Assembly (NCBI GenBank): GCA_947037025.1
Contig: CAMQSU010000002.1
Span: 1-64,000, forward strand
From: an uncultured Clostridia bacterium
Lineage (GTDB): Bacteria; Bacillota; Clostridia; Christensenellales; UBA3700
DNA: 64,000 nucleotides
Direction of reading: 5' to 3'
Position numbers and translations under genes: made by a program. Under the pieces are notes generated by a model. It saw only the letters and a list, made by a program, of their open reading frames with translations. It had not been told where the DNA came from and made no database searches. Positions within the stretch are counted from its first letter, which is position 1. Every line of letters begins with the position of its first letter. Positions 8,097 to 16,764 of this stretch are shown piece after piece.

Positions 8097-8220
8097 ATGT
8101 TTAAATTGATGTTTTACGTGAGAAAAAGCATTTATTAACAGTTTGTTTATATATCAATCTTTAGGTGTAATATATTGCACAACCAATTTAATTAATTTGC
8201 ATATTTTCCCCCTCATTAGT

Positions 8221-8249
8221 TTGACTTAGAAGAATAAAAGGAGTATAAT
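8221..8249 (+). promoter_or_regulatory. Promoter of the antiporter gene
   Basis: TTGACT (8221-8226), 17-base spacer, TATAAT (8244-8249). The roughly 70-nt leader contains a small hairpin CGCTCA-AG-TGAGCG (8299-8312) immediately before the GGGAGG ribosome binding site. Confidence 0.7.
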
Positions 8250-8324
8250 TAATTAAGCTTAGAAGTTATTCTATGCTCGATTTTTCATGTTAAGTAATCG
8301 CTCAAGTGAGCGTGGGAGGTATAT

Positions 8325-9656
8325 ATGTTTGCAAACTTAATTAACTCAGCGGGCGGTACAATTAATGTAGATGTTCTTGCTGGATTCGATGTTACTATTT
8401 TCTTATACCTAGGAATTATACTGATTTCTACTAAAATTGGTGGTATGATTTGTAGGAAATTTGGACTCCCGCAAGTAGTAGGAGCTTTGCTAGCTGGTAT
8501 TATTATTGGTCCAGTGTGTTTAGGCTGGGTTACATTTGATTCACCTTACGATGTAAATGGTAAAATTATAGAGGCTATGGCTCAAATTGGTGTTTTGCTG
8601 ATTATGTTCTCTGCCGGTCTTGATACTAACATGAAAGAAATTAAAAAGAATGGTGTTCCGAGTCTAGTTATTACTTCTTTCGGTGTTATTGTTCCGCTAA
8701 TATTTGGATTTTTGGTAGGTTGGGGTATTGATAAAGGTTTTGCTCCACTTACTACTACTGATGATGTTTTGCATGTTCTTTTCTTTGGTATTTTGCTAAC
8801 TGCAACATCTGTTGGTATCACCGTTGAAGTACTTAAGGAATTAGGTAAGTTAAAAGGTAAAGTCGGATCAAGCGTGCTTTCTGCCGCTATTCTTGATGAT
8901 ATTATCGGAATTGTAATTTTATCTATAGCAATCAGTATTAAGGGTGGCAGTTCAGGTGCAGTAGATGCGCCTTCTATCACTGAAACTATTGTTAAAGTTT
9001 TATTGTTCTTCGTTTTTGCTCTGATTGCGGGTGGTGTTATCCATTACGCTTTCAAGTGGCTTTCAGGTCACTTCCCAGTAACTCGTAGGCTTCCTATTTT
9101 TGGTCTTGTAATTTGTTTCTTTTTCGCTTGGATATCAGAGCATGTCTTCGGAGTTGCATCAATTACTGGTGCGTTCGTTGCCGGTGTTGTAATGAGTAAC
9201 ATGAAAGGAACGCATTATGTTGAGAAAAAAATTGATACAAGCTCCTATATGCTTTTTGGGCCGATCTTCTTTGCAAATATCGGTTTGACCATGGATTTTA
9301 GCACTTTTGATGTGAGTATGCTCGGCTTTACTGCCGCATTCGTTGTAATGGGATTGCTTTCTAAAGTTCTCGGTTGCGGCGCAGGCGCATTGCTTTGTAA
9401 GTTTTCACCGCAAGACTCTATTAGGGTTGGTTTTGGTATGATGGCACGTGGCGAGGTAGTTTTGATAGTTGCCCAGCGAGGAATTGCAGCGGGAATAATT
9501 GGCGCTGCTTATATGTTCCCTGTAATTATTCTAATAGTAGTATCTAGCTTCTTGACTCCAATTGCACTTAAGATGCTTTACAAGAAAGATAATGCTTCGC
9601 CTCTTGAGCGAGAGGGCATTGAACCTCCTCCTTTTATAGAGCCTAATATCATTTGA
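8325..9656 (+). CDS. Monovalent cation:proton antiporter, CPA2 family
   Basis: 443 residues with about 12-13 hydrophobic segments, the KefB/NapA-type Na+/H+ exchanger fold. Family features: FGLPQVVGALLAGIIIGP near residue 48, and AAILDDIIGIVIL near 188, where the paired Asp-Asp are the ion/proton-binding residues. Also GAFVAGVVMSN near 286 and GFGMMARGEVVLIVAQRG near 365. There is no C-terminal RCK/TrkA-N domain, so it is the membrane module only, ending in a short hydrophilic tail. It should exchange Na+ or K+ for protons for pH and salt homeostasis; ion specificity cannot be read. Single gene between its own promoter and terminator. Confidence 0.9.
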   Translation: MFANLINSAGGTINVDVLAGFDVTIFLYLGIILISTKIGGMICRKFGLPQVVGALLAGIIIGPVCLGWVTFDSPYDVNGKIIEAMAQIGVLLIMFSAGLDTNMKEIKKNGVPSLVITSFGVIVPLIFGFLVGWGIDKGFAPLTTTDDVLHVLFFGILLTATSVGITVEVLKELGKLKGKVGSSVLSAAILDDIIGIVILSIAISIKGGSSGAVDAPSITETIVKVLLFFVFALIAGGVIHYAFKWLSGHFPVTRRLPIFGLVICFFFAWISEHVFGVASITGAFVAGVVMSNMKGTHYVEKKIDTSSYMLFGPIFFANIGLTMDFSTFDVSMLGFTAAFVVMGLLSKVLGCGAGALLCKFSPQDSIRVGFGMMARGEVVLIVAQRGIAAGIIGAAYMFPVIILIVVSSFLTPIALKMLYKKDNASPLEREGIEPPPFIEPNII

Positions 9657-9688
9657 TTTCTACTATAATTTAATTAAATATACAGCTT

Positions 9689-9723
9689 AAATAGCATCAC
9701 TTTATATGAGGGTGCTATTTTTT
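9689..9723 (+). terminator. Terminator after the antiporter gene
   Basis: AATAGCATC and GGTGCTATT (9690-9719) pair with one wobble and are followed by Ts. Confidence 0.7.
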
Positions 9724-9826
9724 GTATGTTTGCAATCTAATTTGAATACTACATTTTGTTGTGAAAATTTAAATATTAAGTATATATCGCATTTTATATC
9801 TCAAACTATGTCTAGGAGGGTGTTGA

Positions 9827-10918
9827 ATGTATAATAAATTTAGATCGATGAATTACAAAGTGATGATTATTGTATCACTAATTATAACTATGATAGCTTT
9901 GATGACTTTGCCACTAGCCCTTAGTGGTAGTAATCAAATTAATTTAGATAGCAATGGTTTAGACCCGCTGCAATCAGTGCAGCAGACTGCAAATAAAGGT
10001 AAAAGCGTGTACTTAGGCGGTACGGCACTCGGTATTGATATGAGAGTTAATGGTCTAATTATATCAGGAATATTGCCAGTCGTAACAGCAAGTGGAGTTT
10101 GCACTCCGCTTGAAGGCTTTGGCATAACAAAGGGGGATATATTAGAAAGTCTTAACGGCACTTCTGTTAAATCTATGAGTGATATTACTACTGTGCTAGA
10201 TAGTTTGACTTCACCGAATATTGATATGGCAATTTGTCGTAATGGCGAAAAACTTCATGTTAACGGCGAAGCAGTTCTTGATTCCGTATCAGGAAAGTAT
10301 CGAATTGGTCTTGCAATGACGGAGAATGTTGAGGGTATTGGTACTCTAACTTTCGTTGATCCTGAAGATGGTAGATATGGTTCGTTAGGTCACGTTATAG
10401 CAAATAATAGCAACGGCGATAGATATAGTGATGTGCATGGCAAAATTCATGCGGCTAGAATTTATGGTGTTGATAAAGGTACTAAAGGTCATGCGGGGCA
10501 GTTAATTGGTGCTTTTGATAAAGGAAGAATTTTTGGTGAGCTTGATAAAAATGAGGATCACGGGGTATTTGGAAAATATTTAGCAAACACAGATGATATG
10601 AAATTAGTGCAGGTTGCATCAAGAAATGAAGTGAAATCTGGCAAGGCGGAGATAGTAACTTCTGTATTTACAGGCGTTCCTACTCACTATACTATTGAGA
10701 TTGTTAGAGCATATAAACAGGATAAAGAAAAAGTTAAGGGTATGATGATAAAAGTTACTGACCCAAGATTGATTGACGTTTCTGGTGGAATTGTTCAGGG
10801 TATGAGTGGTAGCCCGATACTTCAAAAAGGTAAATTAATTGGTGCTGTTACTCATGTTATGGTGGCTGATGCAACTAAGGGCTACGCAACTTATGTAGAT
10901 TGGATGATAGATAAATAA
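9827..10918 (+). CDS. spoIVB: SpoIVB peptidase (stage IV sporulation serine protease)
   Basis: 363 residues: an N-terminal membrane anchor (residues 11-32), a PDZ domain (about 70-145) and an S55 peptidase domain (150-363). The catalytic-serine motif GIVQGMSGSPILQKGKLIGA near residue 330 and the end THVMVADATKGYATYVDWMI are diagnostic. Also typical are GLAMTENVEGIGTLTFVDPE and YGSLGHVI with the catalytic His. In Bacillus it is made in the forespore and cleaves SpoIVFA, releasing pro-sigma-K processing. Ribosome binding site AGGAGGG. It stands directly before a Spo0A-type gene, the canonical spoIVB-spo0A order. Confidence 0.95.
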   Translation: MYNKFRSMNYKVMIIVSLIITMIALMTLPLALSGSNQINLDSNGLDPLQSVQQTANKGKSVYLGGTALGIDMRVNGLIISGILPVVTASGVCTPLEGFGITKGDILESLNGTSVKSMSDITTVLDSLTSPNIDMAICRNGEKLHVNGEAVLDSVSGKYRIGLAMTENVEGIGTLTFVDPEDGRYGSLGHVIANNSNGDRYSDVHGKIHAARIYGVDKGTKGHAGQLIGAFDKGRIFGELDKNEDHGVFGKYLANTDDMKLVQVASRNEVKSGKAEIVTSVFTGVPTHYTIEIVRAYKQDKEKVKGMMIKVTDPRLIDVSGGIVQGMSGSPILQKGKLIGAVTHVMVADATKGYATYVDWMIDK

Positions 10919-11157
10919 GAAGTATTCAGTCTGTTTTAATTAGTTTTTATTGCAGCAATAAGATTGAGCTGCAAATAGATAAATTTTGAATATTTGTTAA
11001 TTATGCTGTCATTATTAGAATTATAGTATTGATTTAGGAAATAAATCGCGATAATATATTTTTCATTCTACAAAATAATACAAAATATTACAAATTGCTG
11101 CAAAAAGTGTCATCGCCTTAATTAATTATGTATGTTATAATTATTAGAGGTGAAAAT

Positions 11158-11487
11158 ATGGAAATTTCGGAATTATTAATTAGGTTAGGTTTTAGGTCTA
11201 ACAATTTAGGTTTTAGGTATTTAGTTGACCTGATTTCAAGAGGATTAAAGGGAGATGAAATTGAGCCGTTATCTCGTAAGGGGTATACTCTTCTTAGCGA
11301 AATCACGGGTAAAAGTGTCGGCTGCATCGAGAAAGATATTCAGAACTGCATCAACAGTGCGTGGCTGTATGGTAACAGCGATATGCTGTATAAAATATTC
11401 GGAGATACTATATCCGATGTTAAAGGCAAGCCTACAAACAAGCAATTTATCTATACTATTATCGAAAAAATTAAATACTCAAGCTAA
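11158..11487 (+). CDS. Receiverless Spo0A: stand-alone Spo0A C-terminal DNA-binding domain
   Basis: 109 residues from ATG 11158 (GAGGTG ahead; the frame opens at 11128 without a better start). The whole protein aligns with the Spo0A effector domain: LGFRYLVDLISRGLKG, then the recognition region SVGCIEKDIQNCINSAWLYG, then IFGDTISDVKGKPTNKQFIY, the family's most conserved stretch. There is no CheY-like receiver; the 239 bases between spoIVB and this gene contain no remnant of one. Standard Spo0A is about 260-270 residues and is switched on by receiver phosphorylation. Aligned without gaps, Arg/His positions of the Bacillus recognition helix are Lys, Gln and Asn here, so the target site may differ. 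Position after spoIVB says it descends from the true spo0A. Confidence 0.85.
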   Translation: MEISELLIRLGFRSNNLGFRYLVDLISRGLKGDEIEPLSRKGYTLLSEITGKSVGCIEKDIQNCINSAWLYGNSDMLYKIFGDTISDVKGKPTNKQFIYTIIEKIKYSS

Positions 11488-11564
11488 TATAAATAAACTG
11501 CAATAAAATATTCTTTTTATAATGTTGGTATATTTATCCGTTACTGCCAGTATAGTATATAGAT

Positions 11565-12191
11565 ATGCAGATTAAATTTAACAGGGTATGTAACAATTTA
11601 TTGACTGAGGTAAAACTCTTTATTAAAAACCGTAGAAGCAATTTGCTTGTGCTTCTTGCTGTAATTGTCGCAGGTTTGGTGTTAGGGATTATCCTTACTT
11701 CAGCACGTGATGATATTGACGGTAATAGCATTAATTATATTGTACTAATTACTAAAGGTGAGTATAATATAGTTGGTACTTGTATTAAAATTATACTGCT
11801 GACAATACTAGGTCATGCGTTAATATGTTGTAGCTGCTTTCATAAATTTTTGTGCGTCAGTCCTTATATTACATTGTTTTATGCGGCGTATAGGTTTGGT
11901 GTAAGGCTTGTAAGTATAGTTGTTATTGATAAGTTCTCTGGGGTGATTTGCCTTATAACTTATATCATACCGCTATACCTCGTGATACTCGGTAGCTATC
12001 TTGTGCTAGCTTGCATGATGAGAAATTTGATCATTGAAGGCGGTTACTATCATAGGTGCAACTGTTGTTACGGCAGAGTAGTAAAGTTAATATGCCGTAA
12101 GGCATTGTTTTTAAATTGTTGGTGTATGCCGCTAGTGATTATTGTTACGATATTCATACCGTGCATTGCATCATTTATTATTGTCGTTTAG
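11565..12191 (+). CDS. SpoIIM-like membrane protein
   Basis: 208 residues with about five hydrophobic segments (residues 26-47, 66-90, 95-115, 118-150 and 180-207). The length fits SpoIIM (DUF95), a part of the forespore-engulfment machine with SpoIID and SpoIIP. Sequence identity is not obvious by eye. The call rests on topology, length and position between a spo0A-type gene and a deoB-type gene, which is where spoIIM sits in Bacillus and Clostridium. The C-terminal part is unusually Cys-rich (CNCCYG, CRK, CWC). No Shine-Dalgarno is visible before ATG 11565. A terminator follows after about 50 bases. Confidence 0.55.
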   Translation: MQIKFNRVCNNLLTEVKLFIKNRRSNLLVLLAVIVAGLVLGIILTSARDDIDGNSINYIVLITKGEYNIVGTCIKIILLTILGHALICCSCFHKFLCVSPYITLFYAAYRFGVRLVSIVVIDKFSGVICLITYIIPLYLVILGSYLVLACMMRNLIIEGGYYHRCNCCYGRVVKLICRKALFLNCWCMPLVIIVTIFIPCIASFIIVV

Positions 12192-12242
12192 CGTGCAGTC
12201 ATAGGCTGTGCATATACGTATTAATATATAAAATCAACAGAT

Positions 12243-12279
12243 AAAAGTCATGTAGGTTATTTAATCTATGTGGCTTTTT
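12243..12279 (+). terminator. Terminator after the SpoIIM-like gene
   Basis: AAAAGTCATGTAG (12243-12255) pairs with CTATGTGGCTTTT (12266-12278) through 13 positions including G-U pairs, with a ten-base loop and a T-rich end. The next promoter begins four bases later. Confidence 0.7.
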
Positions 12280-12282
12280 GTA

Positions 12283-12311
12283 TTGACATTATAGAGATTA
12301 TGGATTATAAT
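12283..12311 (+). promoter_or_regulatory. Consensus promoter that predicts a leaderless mRNA
   Basis: TTGACA (12283-12288), exactly 17 bases, TATAAT (12306-12311). The ATG of the DeoB-like gene is at 12318, only seven bases after the -10 element, so transcription should begin at or next to the start codon. No Shine-Dalgarno is present between them. Confidence 0.7.
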
Positions 12312-12317
12312 AAACAT

Positions 12318-13289
12318 ATGAAAACTTATTTATTTATCATTAATGGATTGGGTGTTGGTGATTTGCCAGACTGCTCAAATTATAATAATCGTGGGTATAA
12401 TACTTGTGAAAATTTAATAGAAGATTTACCACTTGTTAGCTTTAGATTGCTAGGGCTTTATAATGTCGCACGCTTAAATACTAATGAAAGTGACACTGTA
12501 ATGGCTACATTTGCAAGAGGCAGAATGCTGACAAATAAGACAGGATTTGCTGACGGCATAACAGAGATTTTAGGAAATATTAGGCATCACAAGGATGATG
12601 AAACTAGCACTATTGTTGAGGATATAAAAACAAGACTTAACAAGAGTGGAGTTAAAACATCTGAAATTGGATCGGGAGAAAACTTCAATGTCGACTATGT
12701 AGCTAAAACGGACGACGAGGTAATGAACTATATTTCAAACTTAGAGGAAGATAAAGATGGTGTAATAATTGCCGAGTATAATGACTTTGCAAATTCACTT
12801 TTGCTTGGCGATAAGGATGCTGCTGGTAAAGCTATTATAAACATTGATAATTGGCTAGGGCTATTTATGAATTATATTTGTGACGATGATCTTTTAATTG
12901 TAACAGGAAATCACGGTGTAAGCTGCGATGATAAATTTATCACAAGAGAATATGTACCGATTATGATGTTTACAAGGCGATGTCCTATTGCAAGAGATTT
13001 GCAAACAGTGCAGGGTCTTAATGTTATTGCGTATACTATTGCAGAGAGTATGGGAGTTTATAAAAGTGAAAAGGCTATGATGTCAACAAGAATTTCTTCA
13101 AGCTACACTGTTGATATTAGCATTGCAAAAATGAAATCTATCTTGGCCACATCTGTGGTTGCAGGAAAGCGTGATGCAGTGAAAACTTTAAAAAAACTTA
13201 GAAGTGGGTTATCACATATTTCAACAAAAATAGATGAAAAAAAGACTATAGTAAAAACGCCAAAAATTAAAAAATTATCGATAAAATAA
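12318..13289 (+). CDS. Degenerate phosphopentomutase-like protein (DeoB/Drm homologue, probably not catalytic)
   Basis: 323 residues from ATG 12318; DeoB is usually about 390. The N-terminus IINGLGVGDLPDCSNYNNRG corresponds to the alkaline-phosphatase-superfamily start of DeoB (xxxDSxGxGxxPD), but the metal-binding Asp is Asn9. Near residue 196 the equivalent of TADHG is VTGNHG, and the equivalent of DHTREYVPLL is FITREYVPIM. One Asp and one His metal ligand are therefore changed there too, and the phosphoacceptor Thr context is not recognisable. The cap domain seems shortened. A basic Lys-rich tail (KTLKKLRSGL... to KIKKLSIK) is added. Its place between the spoIIM-like gene and dacF is the classic drm/deoB position. 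Any role is likely non-catalytic. Confidence 0.75.
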   Translation: MKTYLFIINGLGVGDLPDCSNYNNRGYNTCENLIEDLPLVSFRLLGLYNVARLNTNESDTVMATFARGRMLTNKTGFADGITEILGNIRHHKDDETSTIVEDIKTRLNKSGVKTSEIGSGENFNVDYVAKTDDEVMNYISNLEEDKDGVIIAEYNDFANSLLLGDKDAAGKAIINIDNWLGLFMNYICDDDLLIVTGNHGVSCDDKFITREYVPIMMFTRRCPIARDLQTVQGLNVIAYTIAESMGVYKSEKAMMSTRISSSYTVDISIAKMKSILATSVVAGKRDAVKTLKKLRSGLSHISTKIDEKKTIVKTPKIKKLSIK

Positions 13290-13829
13290 ACGCAATAATA
13301 CAATAGAAAAACTTATTAATTTAACATAGTTATAAGGAATATTTTAGACGCAATATATCGCTATTTTGCTAATAATTAATTAATAATAAATGATGAAAAA
13401 AATTTAAATAAATCTATTAATTTTTGAGGCATTATAATTATGAAATTCGATATAATTTACTATTTAGCTTAGTTAGATTGGATATATTGCATATGTATGT
13501 TAAAAAAAGTTAATAATTCATTCGCACAATGGTATTTCTATTGTGCGATATTTGTTTATAAAAACAATAATTTTTACAAATAAATAATGAATTATTTTAT
13601 TAATTATATGTCAATTAATAATAAATTATATTTTGCTAATTATTTATAAAGTGTTATTAATAATTATTTAAATTATTTATCAGCAAATATCTATTAAAAA
13701 GCAGCAAAAAAATTAGGAAAAATATAATGTATTTAATAATAATTGCAACATTAATATTATCAACACATGCACAAATATAATAGTATTAATTGGCAATTTA
13801 TGCACAAGATACTATTAGTGAGGTATATG
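13290..13829 (+). other. Very AT-rich intergenic region with one hairpin
   Basis: About 540 bases without a credible gene. One clear hairpin, TCGCACAAT/ATTGTGCGA (13522-13530 with 13540-13548), has only a weak T run after it and may end the DeoB-like transcript. The dacF promoter must be here, but several equally weak TATAAT-like words occur. Confidence 0.5.
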
Positions 13830-14966
13830 ATGAAAAAAATAATTTCAGTAATAATAGTTGCAGTAATTGCTATAACTGCAATAGCACTAACAGGGATGAA
13901 GTCGCAAGGTGATATAGTCATTGATGCTGAATGCAGTTATTTAGTTGATTATGATAGTGGTCTTGTGTTAGTAGATAAAGGATCTGATATTAAGCGACCT
14001 ATAGCGAGCATGGTTAAAGTAATGACTTTGTTATTGACTTTTGAAGCGATTGATAGAGGTGAGCTTAATTATGATGATTTGGTTGTGATTTCTCATGAGG
14101 CAGCAGCTCAAATCGGGTCAGAAATGTTTCTTGATGAAGGTGCAAGTTATAGTGTCAGCGACATTATAAAAGGTGTAGTAACTATGAGTGCTAATGATGG
14201 ATCGGTTGCACTTGCAGAAAGGATTGCTGGCTCTGAATCTGCCTTTGTAGGCTTGATGAATGCACGTGCTGCTGAGCTTGGTATGGTAGGTACTCTATAT
14301 GCAAACTGTTCGGGTTTGCCATCAGAGGGGGATCAATTTTCGACAGCTAAAGATGTTACTCTAGTTATGATGGAGCTTACTCGCCATAAAAAGTATTATG
14401 AGTATAGCGGAATTTGGCTTGAGGATTACACTCATCCATCTGGTAGAGTTACGCAGCTTGCAAATACCAACAAGTTAATTAGGCATTATAAAGGTTGTGA
14501 TAGTGGTAAAACTGGTTACACGGATAGTGCTAAGTTCTGTTTAACTTCATCAGCAAGTCGTGACGGTATGAGAGTAGTCGGAACAGTTATGGGCGCAGAT
14601 AATAGCAAGGCAAGATTTAGGAGTATGACTAATATGTTTAACTATGCTTTTGGATCATATAAGAGAGAGCTTTATTTATCGGCTGAAAAGCCACTAAGTG
14701 TAGAGGTAAAAGTTACTGGCGGAAAGGTAGATAAAATTGTGCCGATAATTGCTAGAGATTTAGCACTTGTTGTGCCTAAAAATGCTGGTAATTATGTGAT
14801 AAAATATGACTTACTTGATAGTGTTAAAGCACCGATTGCGGTAGGTCAAAAGTTAGGAACAGTCAGTGTTATGGATGGAGAAAAAGTTTTATATACCGTA
14901 GATGTTGTGTCAAATGAACTTGTTAAAAAAGCAAGTATTTGGGATATTATTGACAAAATAGTATAA
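13830..14966 (+). CDS. dacF: D-alanyl-D-alanine carboxypeptidase (DacF-type PBP)
   Basis: 378 residues from ATG 13830 (MKKIISVIIVAVIAITAIAL, a signal peptide). GTGAGG at 13818-13823 sits six bases ahead, and the in-frame ATG 13767 has no such site. All three penicillin-binding motifs of the S11 family are present: SxxK as SMVK near residue 60, SxN as SAN near 118, and KTG in SGKTGYTDSAKF near 226. A beta-rich PBP5 C-terminal domain (about 280-355) and a short amphipathic end (ASIWDIIDKIV) follow. It trims terminal D-Ala from peptidoglycan pentapeptides. Gene order spoIIM-like, deoB-like, dacF matches Bacillus subtilis, where dacF is a forespore gene. Confidence 0.9.
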   Translation: MKKIISVIIVAVIAITAIALTGMKSQGDIVIDAECSYLVDYDSGLVLVDKGSDIKRPIASMVKVMTLLLTFEAIDRGELNYDDLVVISHEAAAQIGSEMFLDEGASYSVSDIIKGVVTMSANDGSVALAERIAGSESAFVGLMNARAAELGMVGTLYANCSGLPSEGDQFSTAKDVTLVMMELTRHKKYYEYSGIWLEDYTHPSGRVTQLANTNKLIRHYKGCDSGKTGYTDSAKFCLTSSASRDGMRVVGTVMGADNSKARFRSMTNMFNYAFGSYKRELYLSAEKPLSVEVKVTGGKVDKIVPIIARDLALVVPKNAGNYVIKYDLLDSVKAPIAVGQKLGTVSVMDGEKVLYTVDVVSNELVKKASIWDIIDKIV

Positions 14967-15050
14967 ACAAATGGATAAGTATATTTAGCTTGATATGATA
15001 GGAAAACATTGAGTATTTAATGATAAAATATATTTGTTTTAATAATTAAT

Positions 15051-15092
15051 GCCATAGTAACAAGAATTAACTTTTACTATGGCGTTTTTTTT
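15051..15092 (+). terminator. Terminator after dacF
   Basis: GCCATAGTAA (15051-15060) and TTACTATGGC (15074-15083) are perfectly complementary and are followed by a run of eight Ts. Confidence 0.85.
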
Positions 15093-15133
15093 GCAAAATT
15101 GACAGAAATTTGTATAATATTAGCTAAAAATCA

Positions 15134-15161
15134 TTGCAAGTTAGTCAAAATGTGGTATAAT
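15134..15161 (+). promoter_or_regulatory. Promoter of the FGGY kinase/flavoenzyme operon
   Basis: TTGCAA (15134-15139), 16-base spacer, TATAAT (15156-15161). Confidence 0.6.
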
Positions 15162-15202
15162 GTATTTATCTATACAAGGGGAGTAGCATTTGCTACATCA
15201 TT

Positions 15203-16756
15203 ATGGGAGAAAAATTAGCGTTAGTGTTCGATATGGGCACACAGAGTACTCGAGCTTTCCTATTCAATCAGAAAGGGGATTTGGTGTTAATGCATAAAGT
15301 TATGACTGAAGCATTTTACTCTACTCAAATTGGATTTGCAGAAAAAAATACTGAAGATTATTGGGATGGTATCGTTGAATCGTCGAAAGGGCTTAAAGCT
15401 ATTGCGGGTGATTTGTGGGATGATATTATCGGAATGTCTGTTACTAGCATAAGGAATACTTATGCATTTTTGGATGAAAATAATGTTCCAGTTCGACCTG
15501 CTATCACTTGGCTTGACCAAAGGCTTGCGAGTCCTAATCAAAAATTTACTACCTTTAACAAAGTGTGCTTTAAGACAGTATCAATGTATCGCACGGCTTA
15601 TAAGCAAAGACGTTTATCGCCATCTACTTGGATGAAAGAGAATCAGCCTGAAATTTGGGAGAAGACTAAGAGCTTCACTATTTTGTCAGCATATATAAAT
15701 TTTAAATTATCGGGTAGGCTTGTTGATGTCACTGCTTCTCAAGCAGGTAGATTGCCTTATAATTACAAAAAGAGTCGTTGGCAAAAAGAGAATGAGCTGA
15801 CTTTTTCTGTATACAATGTAGAGAAGGAAAAGTTATGCCCACTAATTAAGCCGGGCGAACTTATTGGCATAATTTCTCGCGAGGTTGCGGATGTGACTGG
15901 TATTCCTGAGGGATTGGAGATTTTTGCAAGCGGCAGTGATAAGGCTTGTGAGACTTTGGGTGCGGGTGCATCAAAACCTGATGTTGCATCAATCAGCTAC
16001 GGCACTACTGCTACAATTCAGCTAACTACTAAAAAATATGTAGAACCACAAAAATTTATGCCAGCTTATAACAGCATCATGGATGGACACTTCAATCCGG
16101 AAAGGCAAGTCTTTAGAGGGTTCTGGCTTGTTACTTGGTTTAAGAATGAGTTTGGTTTAGAGGAAACTATTAAAGCGGAAGAAATGGGAATCACTCCGGA
16201 AACTGTTCTTGATATGAAAATTAAAGATATTCCAGCAGGATCTGACGGGCTAATGGTTCAGCCGTACTGGGCGCCAGGTTTGAAAATTCCTGAGTCTAAA
16301 GGTACTGTTATTGGATTCCGTGATTGTCATACAAAAGCACATTTCTATAAGGCGATAATTGAGGGTATTGGCTACACGCTATTCGAAGGATTAAAGTACA
16401 TGGAAAAGAAAAGCGGTCAGAAAGTCAAAAAATTATCTGTATCTGGTGGCGGCGCTCAAAGTGATATCATTTGCCAAATAACGGCGGATATGTTTGGGTT
16501 GCCTGTATATCGTGTGCAGACTTCTGAGACGAGCGGTCTTGGCGCTTCGATGATTGTATTTGTTAAAAAGGGTGTTTTCAAGAACTACGATGAATGCAGT
16601 AACAAGATGATTCATTTTAAGGAAGAGTTTATTCCTGATCGTGAAAATAATAAAATTTACAGTAAGCTTTATAATGAAGTATATAAAAATATTTATAGCA
16701 AGCTGAAACCATTATATATGAAACTTTATGATGATGGTAGCAATCCAGTTGTTTAA
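15203..16756 (+). CDS. FGGY-family carbohydrate kinase
   Basis: 517 residues, two actin-like domains. Phosphate-binding DMGTQSTRAF at the N-terminus (residues 10-19), a FGGY domain II with SGSDKACETLGAGA near 250 and SYGTTATIQL near 270, and the adenosine-binding LSVSGGGAQSDIICQITADM near 415. It uses ATP to phosphorylate a polyol or ketose; substrate (xylulose, glycerol or other) cannot be read. It is followed after eight bases by an alkyl-DHAP-synthase-like gene, so a glycerol- or DHAP-type substrate is an attractive but unproved idea. The ribosome binding site AAGGGGAG (15176-15183) is 19 bases from the ATG, with a small hairpin between them. Confidence 0.88.
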   Translation: MGEKLALVFDMGTQSTRAFLFNQKGDLVLMHKVMTEAFYSTQIGFAEKNTEDYWDGIVESSKGLKAIAGDLWDDIIGMSVTSIRNTYAFLDENNVPVRPAITWLDQRLASPNQKFTTFNKVCFKTVSMYRTAYKQRRLSPSTWMKENQPEIWEKTKSFTILSAYINFKLSGRLVDVTASQAGRLPYNYKKSRWQKENELTFSVYNVEKEKLCPLIKPGELIGIISREVADVTGIPEGLEIFASGSDKACETLGAGASKPDVASISYGTTATIQLTTKKYVEPQKFMPAYNSIMDGHFNPERQVFRGFWLVTWFKNEFGLEETIKAEEMGITPETVLDMKIKDIPAGSDGLMVQPYWAPGLKIPESKGTVIGFRDCHTKAHFYKAIIEGIGYTLFEGLKYMEKKSGQKVKKLSVSGGGAQSDIICQITADMFGLPVYRVQTSETSGLGASMIVFVKKGVFKNYDECSNKMIHFKEEFIPDRENNKIYSKLYNEVYKNIYSKLKPLYMKLYDDGSNPVV

Positions 16757-16764
16757 GGAGTTGT

